Shown: in pieces, positions 24,343 to 31,662 of the stretch
Layout of the letters: each line of letters opens with the position of its first letter
Position numbering within the stretch: position 1 is the stretch's first letter
Assembly: GCF_012273515.2 (NCBI RefSeq)
Contig: NZ_CP050975.2
Coordinates: 8,122,001 to 8,186,000, forward strand
DNA: 64,000 nt
Direction of reading: 5' to 3'
DNA from: Streptomyces sp. RPA4-2
Lineage (GTDB): Bacteria > Actinomycetota > Actinomycetes > Streptomycetales > Streptomycetaceae
The notes under the pieces: generated by a model
What the model was told of the DNA's origin: nothing
Seen by the model: only the letters and a program-made list of their open reading frames with translations
The model's database searches: none
Translations under genes and position numbers: made by a program

Positions 24343-24367
24343 CTGGAAGTCACCTGAGAGTCACCTG
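24339..24367 (-). repeat. Three CAGGTGA units with 11-nt period at the permease start
   Basis: TCACCTG on the plus strand at 24339, 24350 and 24361. On the coding strand each unit contains AGGTGA (ribosome-site-like) and a GTG. The last GTG is the permease start at 24342, and the AGGTGA before it is well spaced. The others are in different frames. Confidence 0.5.
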
Positions 24368-24397
24368 GACACGGACGGCGGAACACGGGGAGCGCGG

Positions 24398-24459
24398 GGA
24401 ATTCAGGGAACGGGCGGAATTCAGGGAACGGGGGGAATTCGAGGAACGGGGGGAACGCG
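24398..24459. repeat. Tandem 18-bp repeat between solute-binding and permease genes
   Basis: Three full copies of an 18-bp unit of the form GGAATTCAGGGAACGGGN (24398-24415, 24416-24433, 24434-24451) plus a partial fourth. Each contains GAATTC. The repeat lies in the transcribed gap of the ABC operon and may stabilise or insulate the upstream mRNA segment. Confidence 0.6.
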
Positions 24460-24497
24460 TCGGTGGATGCCGGAGGTTCTCGGATGCCCGGCCCGGG

Positions 24498-25793
24498 TCA
24501 CCGGGGGATGAGCAGGGCGGCGTCGGACCGTTCCGCGCACCGGCGCAGGGCGCCGGCGGGGGAGTCCTTGCCGAGCAGCACCGAGACGATCGCCTCGCCG
24601 AGTGCCTGGGAGATCTGCGGATAGGCCGCGTGGACCGGGCGCACCCGGGCGGAGCCCAGCGCCTCGGTGAACACGTCGAGGCCTCTGGTCTGTTGGGAGT
24701 GCCGGCGCCACTCCGGCCGGGCGGCGGTGGCCGAGCTCAGCGGAAGGCTGCCCGCCGAGATGTCCCAGCGGGCGTCCTGGGCGGGGCGCATCATCCAGCG
24801 CACGAACTCGACGGCCGCCCGTGAACGGGCCGAGCCGTTGTCCAACACCGTCCAGGTGTCCGGGCCCGAGATGGTGACCGGCCGTCCGCTGTAGGTCGGC
24901 AGCGGCACGACGTCGTAGTCGACCCCGGCGCCGATGATGTCCGGGAGCTGCCAGGGCCCGGTCCCCACCATGGCCATCCGGCCGGCCATGAAGACCTGGT
25001 ACATCTGCTCGCCGCCGGGCTTCGGATCGACGTACACGCTCTTGTCGCGGCTCAGCCCGGCGAGGGTCTCCAGGGCCCGTACGCCCTGGTCGGCGAAGCC
25101 GATGTGCTTGCCGTCGGCGGCCACGACGTCACCGCCCAGGTCCCAGATCATCGGCCACAGACGCCACACCGTGTCCTCGTCGCCGGTCCCGGGCCAGCCC
25201 GTACCGAAGACCCCGCGGCCGGGCTCGGTCAGTCTCCGTGCCGTGTCGGTGAACTCGTCCCAGGTCCAGCCGGCCCGCGGGAAGTCCACCCCGGCCTGCC
25301 GGAACAGCTTCCTGTTGTAGACGACGGCCAGGGAGTCGAGCAGCGCCGGGGCGGCCCGCACCCTGCCGTTGACGGTGACTCCCTCCCGCACCGGGGCCCA
25401 GAGAGACCGCCACGGCGTGGGGCCCGCGTGCAGCGCGGACGTCAGGTCGACGACGCGGGGACTGCGCGCGATGCTGGCCAGGTCCGAGCCGAAGATGTAC
25501 GCGATGTCGGGATAGGAGCCCGAGGCGAGCGCGGCCGTCACCTTCTGGAGCATCGCGTCGGACAGCACCCCGCCGCCCGCGCTGTCGACGCGGATACGCG
25601 GATGGGTGCGGTTGAACTCGGCGACGAGCGCCTCCACGGCCTTCCTGCCCGTGTCGCTCTGCCCGTGCCACAGCTCGACGGTCACGGTGCCGTCGGCGCC
25701 GACGCCGTCGGAGGCGCCACCGCCGCAGGCGGCGAGGAACGGGGCGGCGGCCGCGCCGGCCAGCAGGCGGCGACGTGCGATCGAGGAGGTCAT
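24498..25793 (-). CDS. Extracellular sugar-binding lipoprotein of an ABC importer
   Basis: 431 residues. Signal MTSSIARRRLLAGAAAAPF leads to a lipobox FLAAC; the twin Arg suggests possible Tat export. The mature part begins with VTVELWHGQSDTGRKAVEALVAEFNRTHP and has the family motifs of cluster-B sugar-binding proteins (FMAGRMAMVGTGPWQLPDI). ATG at 25793 has GGGAGG 6 nt upstream. It is 12 nt after the GH114 gene, so both are made from one mRNA and would sit together on the outer face of the membrane. Confidence 0.9.
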   Translation of the reverse strand: MTSSIARRRLLAGAAAAPFLAACGGGASDGVGADGTVTVELWHGQSDTGRKAVEALVAEFNRTHPRIRVDSAGGGVLSDAMLQKVTAALASGSYPDIAYIFGSDLASIARSPRVVDLTSALHAGPTPWRSLWAPVREGVTVNGRVRAAPALLDSLAVVYNRKLFRQAGVDFPRAGWTWDEFTDTARRLTEPGRGVFGTGWPGTGDEDTVWRLWPMIWDLGGDVVAADGKHIGFADQGVRALETLAGLSRDKSVYVDPKPGGEQMYQVFMAGRMAMVGTGPWQLPDIIGAGVDYDVVPLPTYSGRPVTISGPDTWTVLDNGSARSRAAVEFVRWMMRPAQDARWDISAGSLPLSSATAARPEWRRHSQQTRGLDVFTEALGSARVRPVHAAYPQISQALGEAIVSVLLGKDSPAGALRRCAERSDAALLIPR

Positions 25794-25805
25794 CAGGGCC
25801 TCCCG

Positions 25806-26660
25806 TCAGTGCGTCCGGCGGACGTAGTCCGCGCTGCCCGGTGTCGAGACGTCCACGTCCCGGCGCACGATGCTCAGCCTTTTCCCGTACCGCGCGCGGG
25901 CCTTGCGCAGCCCGCTGTCGGTGTACTCGATGACGACGACCCGGTCGTGGAACGCCGTCGCGTACGTCCCGCACTCGTCGTACTCGCCGCACTCCTCCGC
26001 CACCGCGAAGTCGAGGCCGGTCCGTGCCCTCAGGCCGGCCAGTTCCGCGGTGTTCTTCTGCCCGATGGCCAGGTGGCGGGCGTGCGCGCGGGCGGAGAGC
26101 AGCGTGATGAACGCGGTGGCGTCGTCGGCGCCCAGCAGATGCCGCGACCGGGTGTAGCTGTCGTAGTTGTCCGGCTCCACCGCGTCGAAGCCCTTGTCCG
26201 CGCAGCCGTCGATCCACCGGCCGACCCGCGCGGCCACCCGCTCGCGCTTGTCCGGCGTACCGATGTCGAGCAGCGCCTCGTCCCAGTCGCGGTCGACGAC
26301 CACCTTGCCGTACGCGTCCCGCAGCAGCAGGTCGGCGGGCCACTGCCGCTCCTCGCCCGGCTGGACCTGGAAGGCGTTGACGTAACAGATGTTGTAGAGG
26401 CCGGGCGCGGGCGTCGCCGTACGGTCGCGGCTGACGATGCGGACACCCGACGGCGGCCGGTAGGCGCCGCCGATCTGGTAGTCGAAACCGGCGTGGAGCG
26501 GGGGGAGCCGTACGGTTCGCGGGCTCGGTCCCGAGGTCCCGTGCTTTCGGGGCGGAGTGCTCTTCGCCGGTCCGGAAGCACAGCTCACCAGTGTCGCGAG
26601 CGCCATCAGGGCAGCGGCTGCCCCCGGACCGGCGACGCGGAGAACACGTTTGACGGGCAT
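25806..26660 (-). CDS. GH114 endo-alpha-1,4-polygalactosaminidase-like lipoprotein
   Basis: 284 residues. The signal peptide ends in lipobox LVSC (ALATLVSCASG), so the enzyme is probably membrane-anchored outside. The catalytic domain has the GH114 hallmarks: FDYQIGGAY near the start, CYVNAFQ, the acidic motif GFDAVEPDNYDSYT and the late AVAEECGEYDECGTYATAF. GH114 members cleave alpha-1,4-galactosamine polymers such as galactosaminogalactan. First gene of the operon with binding protein, permeases, kinase and GH4. ATG at 26660 has GGAG 8 nt upstream. Confidence 0.82.
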   Translation of the reverse strand: MPVKRVLRVAGPGAAAALMALATLVSCASGPAKSTPPRKHGTSGPSPRTVRLPPLHAGFDYQIGGAYRPPSGVRIVSRDRTATPAPGLYNICYVNAFQVQPGEERQWPADLLLRDAYGKVVVDRDWDEALLDIGTPDKRERVAARVGRWIDGCADKGFDAVEPDNYDSYTRSRHLLGADDATAFITLLSARAHARHLAIGQKNTAELAGLRARTGLDFAVAEECGEYDECGTYATAFHDRVVVIEYTDSGLRKARARYGKRLSIVRRDVDVSTPGSADYVRRTH

Positions 26661-26708
26661 GTCCGCTCCATCAATCGCGAGTACGACCCCGCCTCGGACG
26701 CTTCCCGC

Positions 26709-26803
26709 GATCCTGGCGACTTTGGCCGGACTTGAACCGTGTCCGTTACCGGCTGGGCGCACCTCTGGGTGCCCGGCTGCACGCGCCACGGCACGCCAGG
26801 ATC
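26709..26803. repeat. Long-range inverted repeat in the GH114 operon leader
   Basis: GATCCTGGCG at 26709-26718 and its complement CGCCAGGATC at 26794-26803 enclose 75 bp. The same ten bases also occur at 47389-47398 in the lldD-pucR gap. The enclosed DNA contains GTTCAAGTCC on the minus strand but does not fold as a tRNA. Confidence 0.35.
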
Positions 26804-26815
26804 AAAGCGCTTCGA
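26802..26815. promoter_or_regulatory. LacI/GalR-type operator upstream of the GH114-ABC operon
   Basis: TCAAAGCGCTTCGA, a 14-bp near-palindrome with the AAGCGCTT core typical of LacI/GalR repressors, 142 bp upstream of the GH114 start and 105 bp upstream of the divergent hydrolase. No LacI gene is in the window, so the repressor would act from elsewhere. Confidence 0.5.
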
Positions 26816-26919
26816 CGCCGCCCCCGTCAAGGCCACGCCGGCACGGGAGGGCTGCGGGACGGCCACCGACACACGATGTCCTCCGGGAGCAGCCCCGACC
26901 CGGGCCCTATGGTCAGGAC

Positions 26920-27870
26920 ATGACCGGAGACCGTATCGCACTGGCCGTCCACGACCACGGAGGCGACGGCCCGCCGCTGCTCCTGCTGCACGGAGCCGGG
27001 CGCACGCTGGCCGACTGGGCCGCCGTCGCCCCTCTCCTGACACCCCGGCACCGGGTGCTCGCCGTCGACCTGCGCGGACACGGTCTCTCGCCTTCCGGGA
27101 CCTGGACCCTGCCCCGGGTGATCGAGGACATCGAGGGGGTCCTGGAGGAGTACGGCCTGCCCGGCGCGCTCCCGGTCGGACACTCACTCGGCGGGGTGAT
27201 CGCGGTGCGGTACGCGCTGGACCACCCGGAGGTCACGCCCGGCGCGGCGAACCTGGACGGATACGGGTGGGGCCGCCCCGACCAGTACGTGGGCCTCGAC
27301 CCGGCCTATGTCGACGAACGTCTCGTCCAGGTGAGGAAGTCGGCGACGGCCGGGCTGCCGGGCGGCCCGCTGCCCGTCGACGGCCTGCAGACCCTGCTCG
27401 CCCAGCAGCGCGCCCTGTCCGGACAACTCGGCGTTCCCTATGAGCTGTTGGAGACGGCACTGCTGAGGTCCGTGCGTCACACACCGGACGGGCGGCTGGA
27501 GTTGAGGCCGCGGCGCGAGCACGCGCTCGAGATGCTGGCGGCGATCGACTCGCTCGACCTGTTCGCCCTCTTCGCGCGGATGGACCGCCCGCTGCTGCTG
27601 GGGCGCGCGCTCCGCCCGACGCCCCCGGTGCCTGGCAAGGAGTGGTTCGACGACCTGATGAGGGCCTACGGGATGGGGCTCGCCAGGGATCTCACGGCAC
27701 TGGCCGCACAGCGCCCCCACGTGCGCGTCGTCGGGATCGACGGCACGCACGCGATGCTCCTGGAGAGCCCCGGCGCGGTCGCGGCCGCGGTCCTCGCCTT
27801 CGCCGCCGAAGCGCTCACCGATCCCGCCTCGGTCCCCTTCCGGTACGCGCTGCCCGAACCGGAGGAGTGA
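26920..27870 (+). CDS. Alpha/beta-hydrolase
   Basis: 316 residues. Oxyanion-hole motif LLLLHGAGRTLADW, then LAVDLRGHGLS, the nucleophile elbow VGHSLGG, and a C-terminal His in IDGTHAMLLESPGAV. The usual catalytic Asp strand is replaced around PLLLGRALRPTPPVPG, so the acid residue is unclear. ATG at 26920 has AGGA 5 nt upstream. It diverges from the GH114 operon and stops 2 nt before the convergent PhyH gene. Substrate unknown. Confidence 0.83.
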   Translation: MTGDRIALAVHDHGGDGPPLLLLHGAGRTLADWAAVAPLLTPRHRVLAVDLRGHGLSPSGTWTLPRVIEDIEGVLEEYGLPGALPVGHSLGGVIAVRYALDHPEVTPGAANLDGYGWGRPDQYVGLDPAYVDERLVQVRKSATAGLPGGPLPVDGLQTLLAQQRALSGQLGVPYELLETALLRSVRHTPDGRLELRPRREHALEMLAAIDSLDLFALFARMDRPLLLGRALRPTPPVPGKEWFDDLMRAYGMGLARDLTALAAQRPHVRVVGIDGTHAMLLESPGAVAAAVLAFAAEALTDPASVPFRYALPEPEE

Positions 27871-27872
27871 GG

Positions 27873-28694
27873 TCAGTGGGGGGACGCGGCGGCGAACTCC
27901 TCGCCGCACGGGCCGGCGCCCTCGCTCTCGGGCAGGGCGACCGGCTCGCCGCTCATCGTCAGGGTGCGGTAGTGGACGCCGATGCGGGCCGTAGACCGCC
28001 CGACGTAGTGGCCGATGAAGCAGCGGCGGAAGCGGTCGGCGCTGCGGTTGGGGCCCGAGCCGTGCACCAGGCTGCCGTTGAAGAACAGCACGTCACCCGG
28101 TGCCATGTCGACCGGCACGGCCACCAGACCGGGCGGCGGTGGCACGTACTCGCGGACGAAGGACAGCTCCTCGTCCGCCTCCTGAGGGCAGAACAGGTCC
28201 ATGCGATGGGTGCCCGGCACGACCTCCAGGCCGCCGTTGCCCCGGTCGATCGTGTCGCAGGCGATCCAGGCGGCCACGCAGGTGCCCGGCTCCACCCGCA
28301 GATAGAAGTTGTCCTGGTGCAGCGCCTGGCCACGGGCGCCGGGCGGCTTGAAGTAGAACATGCTCTGCGCGGCCAGGACCTCCTCGCCCGACAGGACTTC
28401 GAGGATCTCCCGCAGCCGGGGATCGAGCAGCGTGCGCCGGGACAGCGCGTTGATGCGGTGCGGATGCATCACCCGGGGGTGGCCGTGCAGCGGATCGGCC
28501 GTGCCGCCGGGCCTCGTCGCGCGGGGCTCGAAGTGCCCCGGCACCGGCCCGGCGGCGTGCAGCGCCGCGAACTCCGCGCACAGCGCGTCGATCTCGGCAC
28601 CGGTGAACAGCCCGCGGACCACCACGAAGCCGTTCTCCGCGAACGCGTCCTCCCAGGTGCGCGGGTGCCGCCCGTTCCTGTCCGTGACCGTCAT
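27873..28694 (-). CDS. Phytanoyl-CoA dioxygenase (PhyH) family oxygenase
   Basis: 273 residues. Non-heme iron, 2-oxoglutarate-dependent fold: AFAENGFVVVRGLFTGAEIDALC at the start, iron-binding His-x-Asp in ALHQDNFYLRVEPG, distal His in LVHGSGPNRSADRFRRCF with the Arg that holds 2-oxoglutarate. Family members hydroxylate fatty acyl-CoAs, amino acids or natural-product intermediates. Divergent from the AraC-type regulator at 28765, which probably controls it. Confidence 0.87.
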   Translation of the reverse strand: MTVTDRNGRHPRTWEDAFAENGFVVVRGLFTGAEIDALCAEFAALHAAGPVPGHFEPRATRPGGTADPLHGHPRVMHPHRINALSRRTLLDPRLREILEVLSGEEVLAAQSMFYFKPPGARGQALHQDNFYLRVEPGTCVAAWIACDTIDRGNGGLEVVPGTHRMDLFCPQEADEELSFVREYVPPPPGLVAVPVDMAPGDVLFFNGSLVHGSGPNRSADRFRRCFIGHYVGRSTARIGVHYRTLTMSGEPVALPESEGAGPCGEEFAAASPH

Positions 28695-28764
28695 CCGACC
28701 GTCCCTTCCGTTCGGGGTGCGAGGTGCCTCACGCTAGGACGGTGACCCTTCCGGGAGGATGCCT

Positions 28765-29778
28765 GTGCGTGCTGACGTCCTGCCCGAGCCTGCTGTCCCG
28801 TCCCCGCCGCCGGACCTGGTGACGATCGGGCGCTACGACCAGCGGGAGGGATACCGGGTCCACCGGCCGCACGGCAGTGACAGCTGGCTGTTCACCTGGA
28901 CCACGGCCGGACGGGGCAGCCTTCGGCAGGGCGTGGCCCGGACGACGGCCGGCGCGGGCGACCTGGTGGTTCTGGGACCCGGCGTACCGCACCGCTACGG
29001 CGTCGAACCGGGCGCCGACCACTGGGCGTTCTGGTGGACCCACTGCCGGGCCAGGCCGTCCTGGGACCGGTGGCTGCGGCCGTACGCCCTCGCTGACGGG
29101 GTGTACGCCGTGCGGGCCGCCCGGAGCCGGGAACGTATCGGGTCGGCGTTCCGGCGGATGCTCGCCGACGCCCGCTGGACGGGGGACGGCGAACCGCCCG
29201 ACGGCGCGGAACCGGCCGACGGTGCGGAACCGGCCGACGGCGCGGTCGCGGTCGCGCACGGCACCGCGGCCAGGGAACTGGCCCTGTGCTCGCTGGAGGA
29301 GATCGTGCTGCTCGGCACCGCCCGCGCGGAGGGCGACAGGCCCGGGGTGGACGCCCGTGTGCTGCGGGCGGAGGCGCTGATCGCCGCCGACCCGGCCGCC
29401 GCGCACACCGTCCGCTCGCTGGCCGGGGCGGTCGCGCTCTCGCCGTCGCGATTCGCGCATCTCTTCACCGAACAGCTCGGCCGCTCCCCGATGCGGGCGC
29501 TGCGCGAGGCCCGGCTGCTGCACGCGGCCCGGCTTCTGGAGGCCACCGGGCTTCCGGTGGAACGGGTGGCCGCGGTCTCCGGATTCTCCAGCGCCCCGCA
29601 CTTCCACCGGGCCTTCCGGCAGCGCTACGGGACCTCGCCGGGGGCCTACCGCCGTGGTACGGCCATGGCCTGTCCTTCGGACCGGACGGCGCCGGAGCGC
29701 GGTGCCCGGTCGACCCGCGACCTGACCCGAACGACAGGCCCTAAGGGTGGTGCGGGGGAGGCGGCGGCAAGGTCGTGA
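28765..29778 (+). CDS. AraC-family transcriptional regulator
   Basis: 337 residues. N-terminal cupin-like sensor (WLFTWTTAGRGSLRQGV, VLGPGVPHRYGVEPGADHWAFWWTHC), then a linker with three copies of an EPADGA-type hexapeptide, then two helix-turn-helices (HTVRSLAGAVALSPSRFAHLF and PVERVAAVSGFSSAPHFHRAF). GTG at 28765 is preferred since GGGAGG is 6 nt upstream; ATG at 28759 directly touches that site. Its 3' end overlaps the convergent universal stress gene by 38 nt. Likely activator of the PhyH gene. Confidence 0.87.
   Translation: MRADVLPEPAVPSPPPDLVTIGRYDQREGYRVHRPHGSDSWLFTWTTAGRGSLRQGVARTTAGAGDLVVLGPGVPHRYGVEPGADHWAFWWTHCRARPSWDRWLRPYALADGVYAVRAARSRERIGSAFRRMLADARWTGDGEPPDGAEPADGAEPADGAVAVAHGTAARELALCSLEEIVLLGTARAEGDRPGVDARVLRAEALIAADPAAAHTVRSLAGAVALSPSRFAHLFTEQLGRSPMRALREARLLHAARLLEATGLPVERVAAVSGFSSAPHFHRAFRQRYGTSPGAYRRGTAMACPSDRTAPERGARSTRDLTRTTGPKGGAGEAAARS
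29191..29244 (+). repeat. Three 18-bp tandem repeats in the AraC linker
   Basis: Units at 29191-29208, 29209-29226 and 29227-29244 (GAACCGGCCGACGGCGCG and variants) encode EPPDGA, EPADGA, EPADGA. They probably arose by slippage in the flexible linker between sensor and DNA-binding domains. Confidence 0.6.
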
Positions 29779-30232
29779 CGTCCGGCGCCGGCTCCGGCCA
29801 GACCAGCAGGACCGGACAGGGCGCGTGGTCGACGACGAACCGTCCGGCCGGGCCCAGACTGTGCGGGCCCAGGCGGGCCCGGTCGCCGTCACGGGCGAAC
29901 ACGAGCAGATCGGCGCCGTCGGAGGCGGCGACCACCTCCCGTTCGGCACGGCCGGCGCGCTCCAGACGGTCGCACGGGCGGCCCAGGCGCTCGGCCGCCG
30001 CGTCGAGCAGCCGTACGGCGGAGGAGGCACCGAGATCTTCCAGCAGAACCTCGGGGTCGCGCTCCCGGTGCCCGCGGCCGAGCAGTCCGGCGAAGGCGCC
30101 GTGCGCGAGACCGGGCACCCCCGGCTCGCTGACGTGCAGCAGCACGACCTCCGTCGCCCGCGGCGCGTGCTCGCGCACCGCGTCCACACATGCCGGCCAG
30201 GTTCCTTCGACGAGCCAGGCGATCACCCGCAT
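29741..30232 (-). CDS. Universal stress protein (UspA) family
   Basis: 163 residues, starting MRVIAWLVEGTWPACVDAVREHAP. The C-terminal nucleotide-binding stretch ARDGDRARLGPHSLGPAGRFVVDHAPCPVLLVW resembles the G-x2-G-x9-G pattern of ATP-binding Usp proteins. It sits immediately before the ArsB-like transporter gene on the same strand (16 nt from its end), a likely two-gene unit. A Pro/His-rich tail extends into the AraC 3' end. Confidence 0.8.
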   Translation of the reverse strand: MRVIAWLVEGTWPACVDAVREHAPRATEVVLLHVSEPGVPGLAHGAFAGLLGRGHRERDPEVLLEDLGASSAVRLLDAAAERLGRPCDRLERAGRAEREVVAASDGADLLVFARDGDRARLGPHSLGPAGRFVVDHAPCPVLLVWPEPAPDVTTLPPPPPHHP

Positions 30233-30248
30233 GGGCAACGTCCTCCGT

Positions 30249-31505
30249 TCAGCCTCCGATGACGTGGAGCGAGGTCCACAGTGCCAGTACGGCGGGGACC
30301 AGCGCGGCCGGCACGGCGATCAGGCCGAGCCGGGTGAACTCCTTGAGGTCTACGCCGTGTTCGTGCTGGTGGACGATACGCCGCCACAGCAGGGTCGCCA
30401 GGGAACCGGCGTAGGTGAGGTTGGGGCCGATGTTGACGCCGAGCAGGACGGCCAGCACCGCGCCGGAGCCGGACGTGGCGGCGAGCGGCAGCAGCACCAG
30501 GACCGCGGGCAGGTTGTTGATCAGATTGGCCAGCACGGCGGCGAGCGCCGCGATCCCGAGCAGCGCGGGCAGCCCGCTGCCGTCCGGCAGGATCCGGCCG
30601 AGGGCGTCGGAGAGTCCGTTGTCGACCACCGCGCGGACGACGACGCCCAGGGCGAGGACGAAGGCCAGGAAGGCCGGAGCGGTGGCCCGGACCACGGTGA
30701 GCACGGTGGCGCGCCCACGCACCATGGCCCGGACGGCGAGCACCAGCGCCCCGGCCGCCGCCGACCACGCCGGATCGATCCCGACCGCGGAGGCGACGAC
30801 GAAACCGGCCAGCGTGCATCCCACCGTGACCAGTGCGAACAGCGGCAGCTCCGGCGGCTCGTCGAGGGTGGGCTGCGGAGCGGCGGCGGCCAGGTCGCGG
30901 GCGAAGAAGCGCCGGAAGACCACGTACTCGGCGCCGATCGCGACCAGCCACGGAAGGACCATCAGCGCGGCGAACCGGGTGAAGCTCAGCCCGCTCGCGG
31001 TGAACGCCAGCAGGTTGGTGAGGTTGGAGACGGGGAGCAGCAGCGAGGCCGTGTTCGACAGGTGCGTGCAGGCGTAGACGTGCGGTTTGGGGCGGGCGCC
31101 CATCCGGGCCGCGGTGGCGAAGACGACGGGCGTGAGCAGCACGATGGTGGCGTCGAGGCTGAGCACCGCGGTGATCGCGGAGGCGAGCGCGAAGACGGCG
31201 GTGAGCAGGCGCCGGGGCCGACCGGCGGCCCAGCGCGCCATCCAGGCGCCGCACGCGTGGAAGAGGCCTTCGTCGTCACAGAACCGGGCGAGCACCAGTA
31301 CGGCCGCCAGGAAGCCGATCACCGGCCCGAGGTGCGCGGCCTCCTCGCGGGCGTGCTCCCAGGAGATCGCGCCGGTGGCCATCACCAGCAGAGCGGCCGG
31401 GACCGCGACGACCGCCTCGGGCCAGCCGAACGGCCGTACCACCGCGCAGACGAGCACGGCGGCGAGCAGCACGACGGACAGTGTTTCGGCGAACGGGGTG
31501 TTCAG
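30249..31505 (-). CDS. ArsB/SLC13-type anion transporter, probable CTG start
   Basis: About 418 residues with 10-12 membrane segments. Family motifs are FLAAVLVLARFCDDEGLFHACG, LSLDATIVLLTPVV, THLSNTASLLLPVSNLTNLLAF and LANLINNLPAVLVLLPLA, with the paired Asn-Leu hairpin sequences of the ArsB/NhaD/DASS superfamily. The first conventional start (GTG 31472) has no ribosome site and cuts TM1 short. CTG at 31505 is in frame, with GGAGGA exactly 7 nt upstream, and restores LNTPFAETLSVVLLAA. Substrate (arsenite or another anion) is not determined; no arsR or arsC is adjacent. Confidence 0.8.
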   Translation of the reverse strand: MNTPFAETLSVVLLAAVLVCAVVRPFGWPEAVVAVPAALLVMATGAISWEHAREEAAHLGPVIGFLAAVLVLARFCDDEGLFHACGAWMARWAAGRPRRLLTAVFALASAITAVLSLDATIVLLTPVVFATAARMGARPKPHVYACTHLSNTASLLLPVSNLTNLLAFTASGLSFTRFAALMVLPWLVAIGAEYVVFRRFFARDLAAAAPQPTLDEPPELPLFALVTVGCTLAGFVVASAVGIDPAWSAAAGALVLAVRAMVRGRATVLTVVRATAPAFLAFVLALGVVVRAVVDNGLSDALGRILPDGSGLPALLGIAALAAVLANLINNLPAVLVLLPLAATSGSGAVLAVLLGVNIGPNLTYAGSLATLLWRRIVHQHEHGVDLKEFTRLGLIAVPAALVPAVLALWTSLHVIGG

Positions 31506-31619
31506 GGTTCGGTCCTCCAGGGCACGGTCGGGTGCCCGTCCATCACATCAGATGCCGCACCACCTGCCCCGACGGGACGCGGTCAGACCTCCGGGAACGG
31601 GAACGCGTCGCGCCTCCGG

Positions 31620-31636
31620 CGGCGGTCGGACCGCCG
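31620..31636 (-). terminator. Palindrome downstream of the SpoIIE multi-domain gene
   Basis: CGGCGGTCGGACCGCCG, a 17-nt palindrome 27 nt past the stop of the minus-strand phosphatase gene, which could end its transcript ahead of the ArsB-like gene. No U tract. Confidence 0.3.
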
Positions 31637-31662
31637 GGGCCGTTTGAGGCCTCCGGGGCCTT

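Noticed and set aside
24398..24451. CRISPR-like array
   Set aside because: The 18-bp units are directly adjacent without spacers, so it is a simple tandem repeat.
26715..26790. tRNA-like sequence on the minus strand (GTTCAAGTCC followed by CGCCA)
   Set aside because: Only three pairs of the T stem form, there is no acceptor stem of seven pairs, and no convincing anticodon or D arm. Treated as part of the operon leader.
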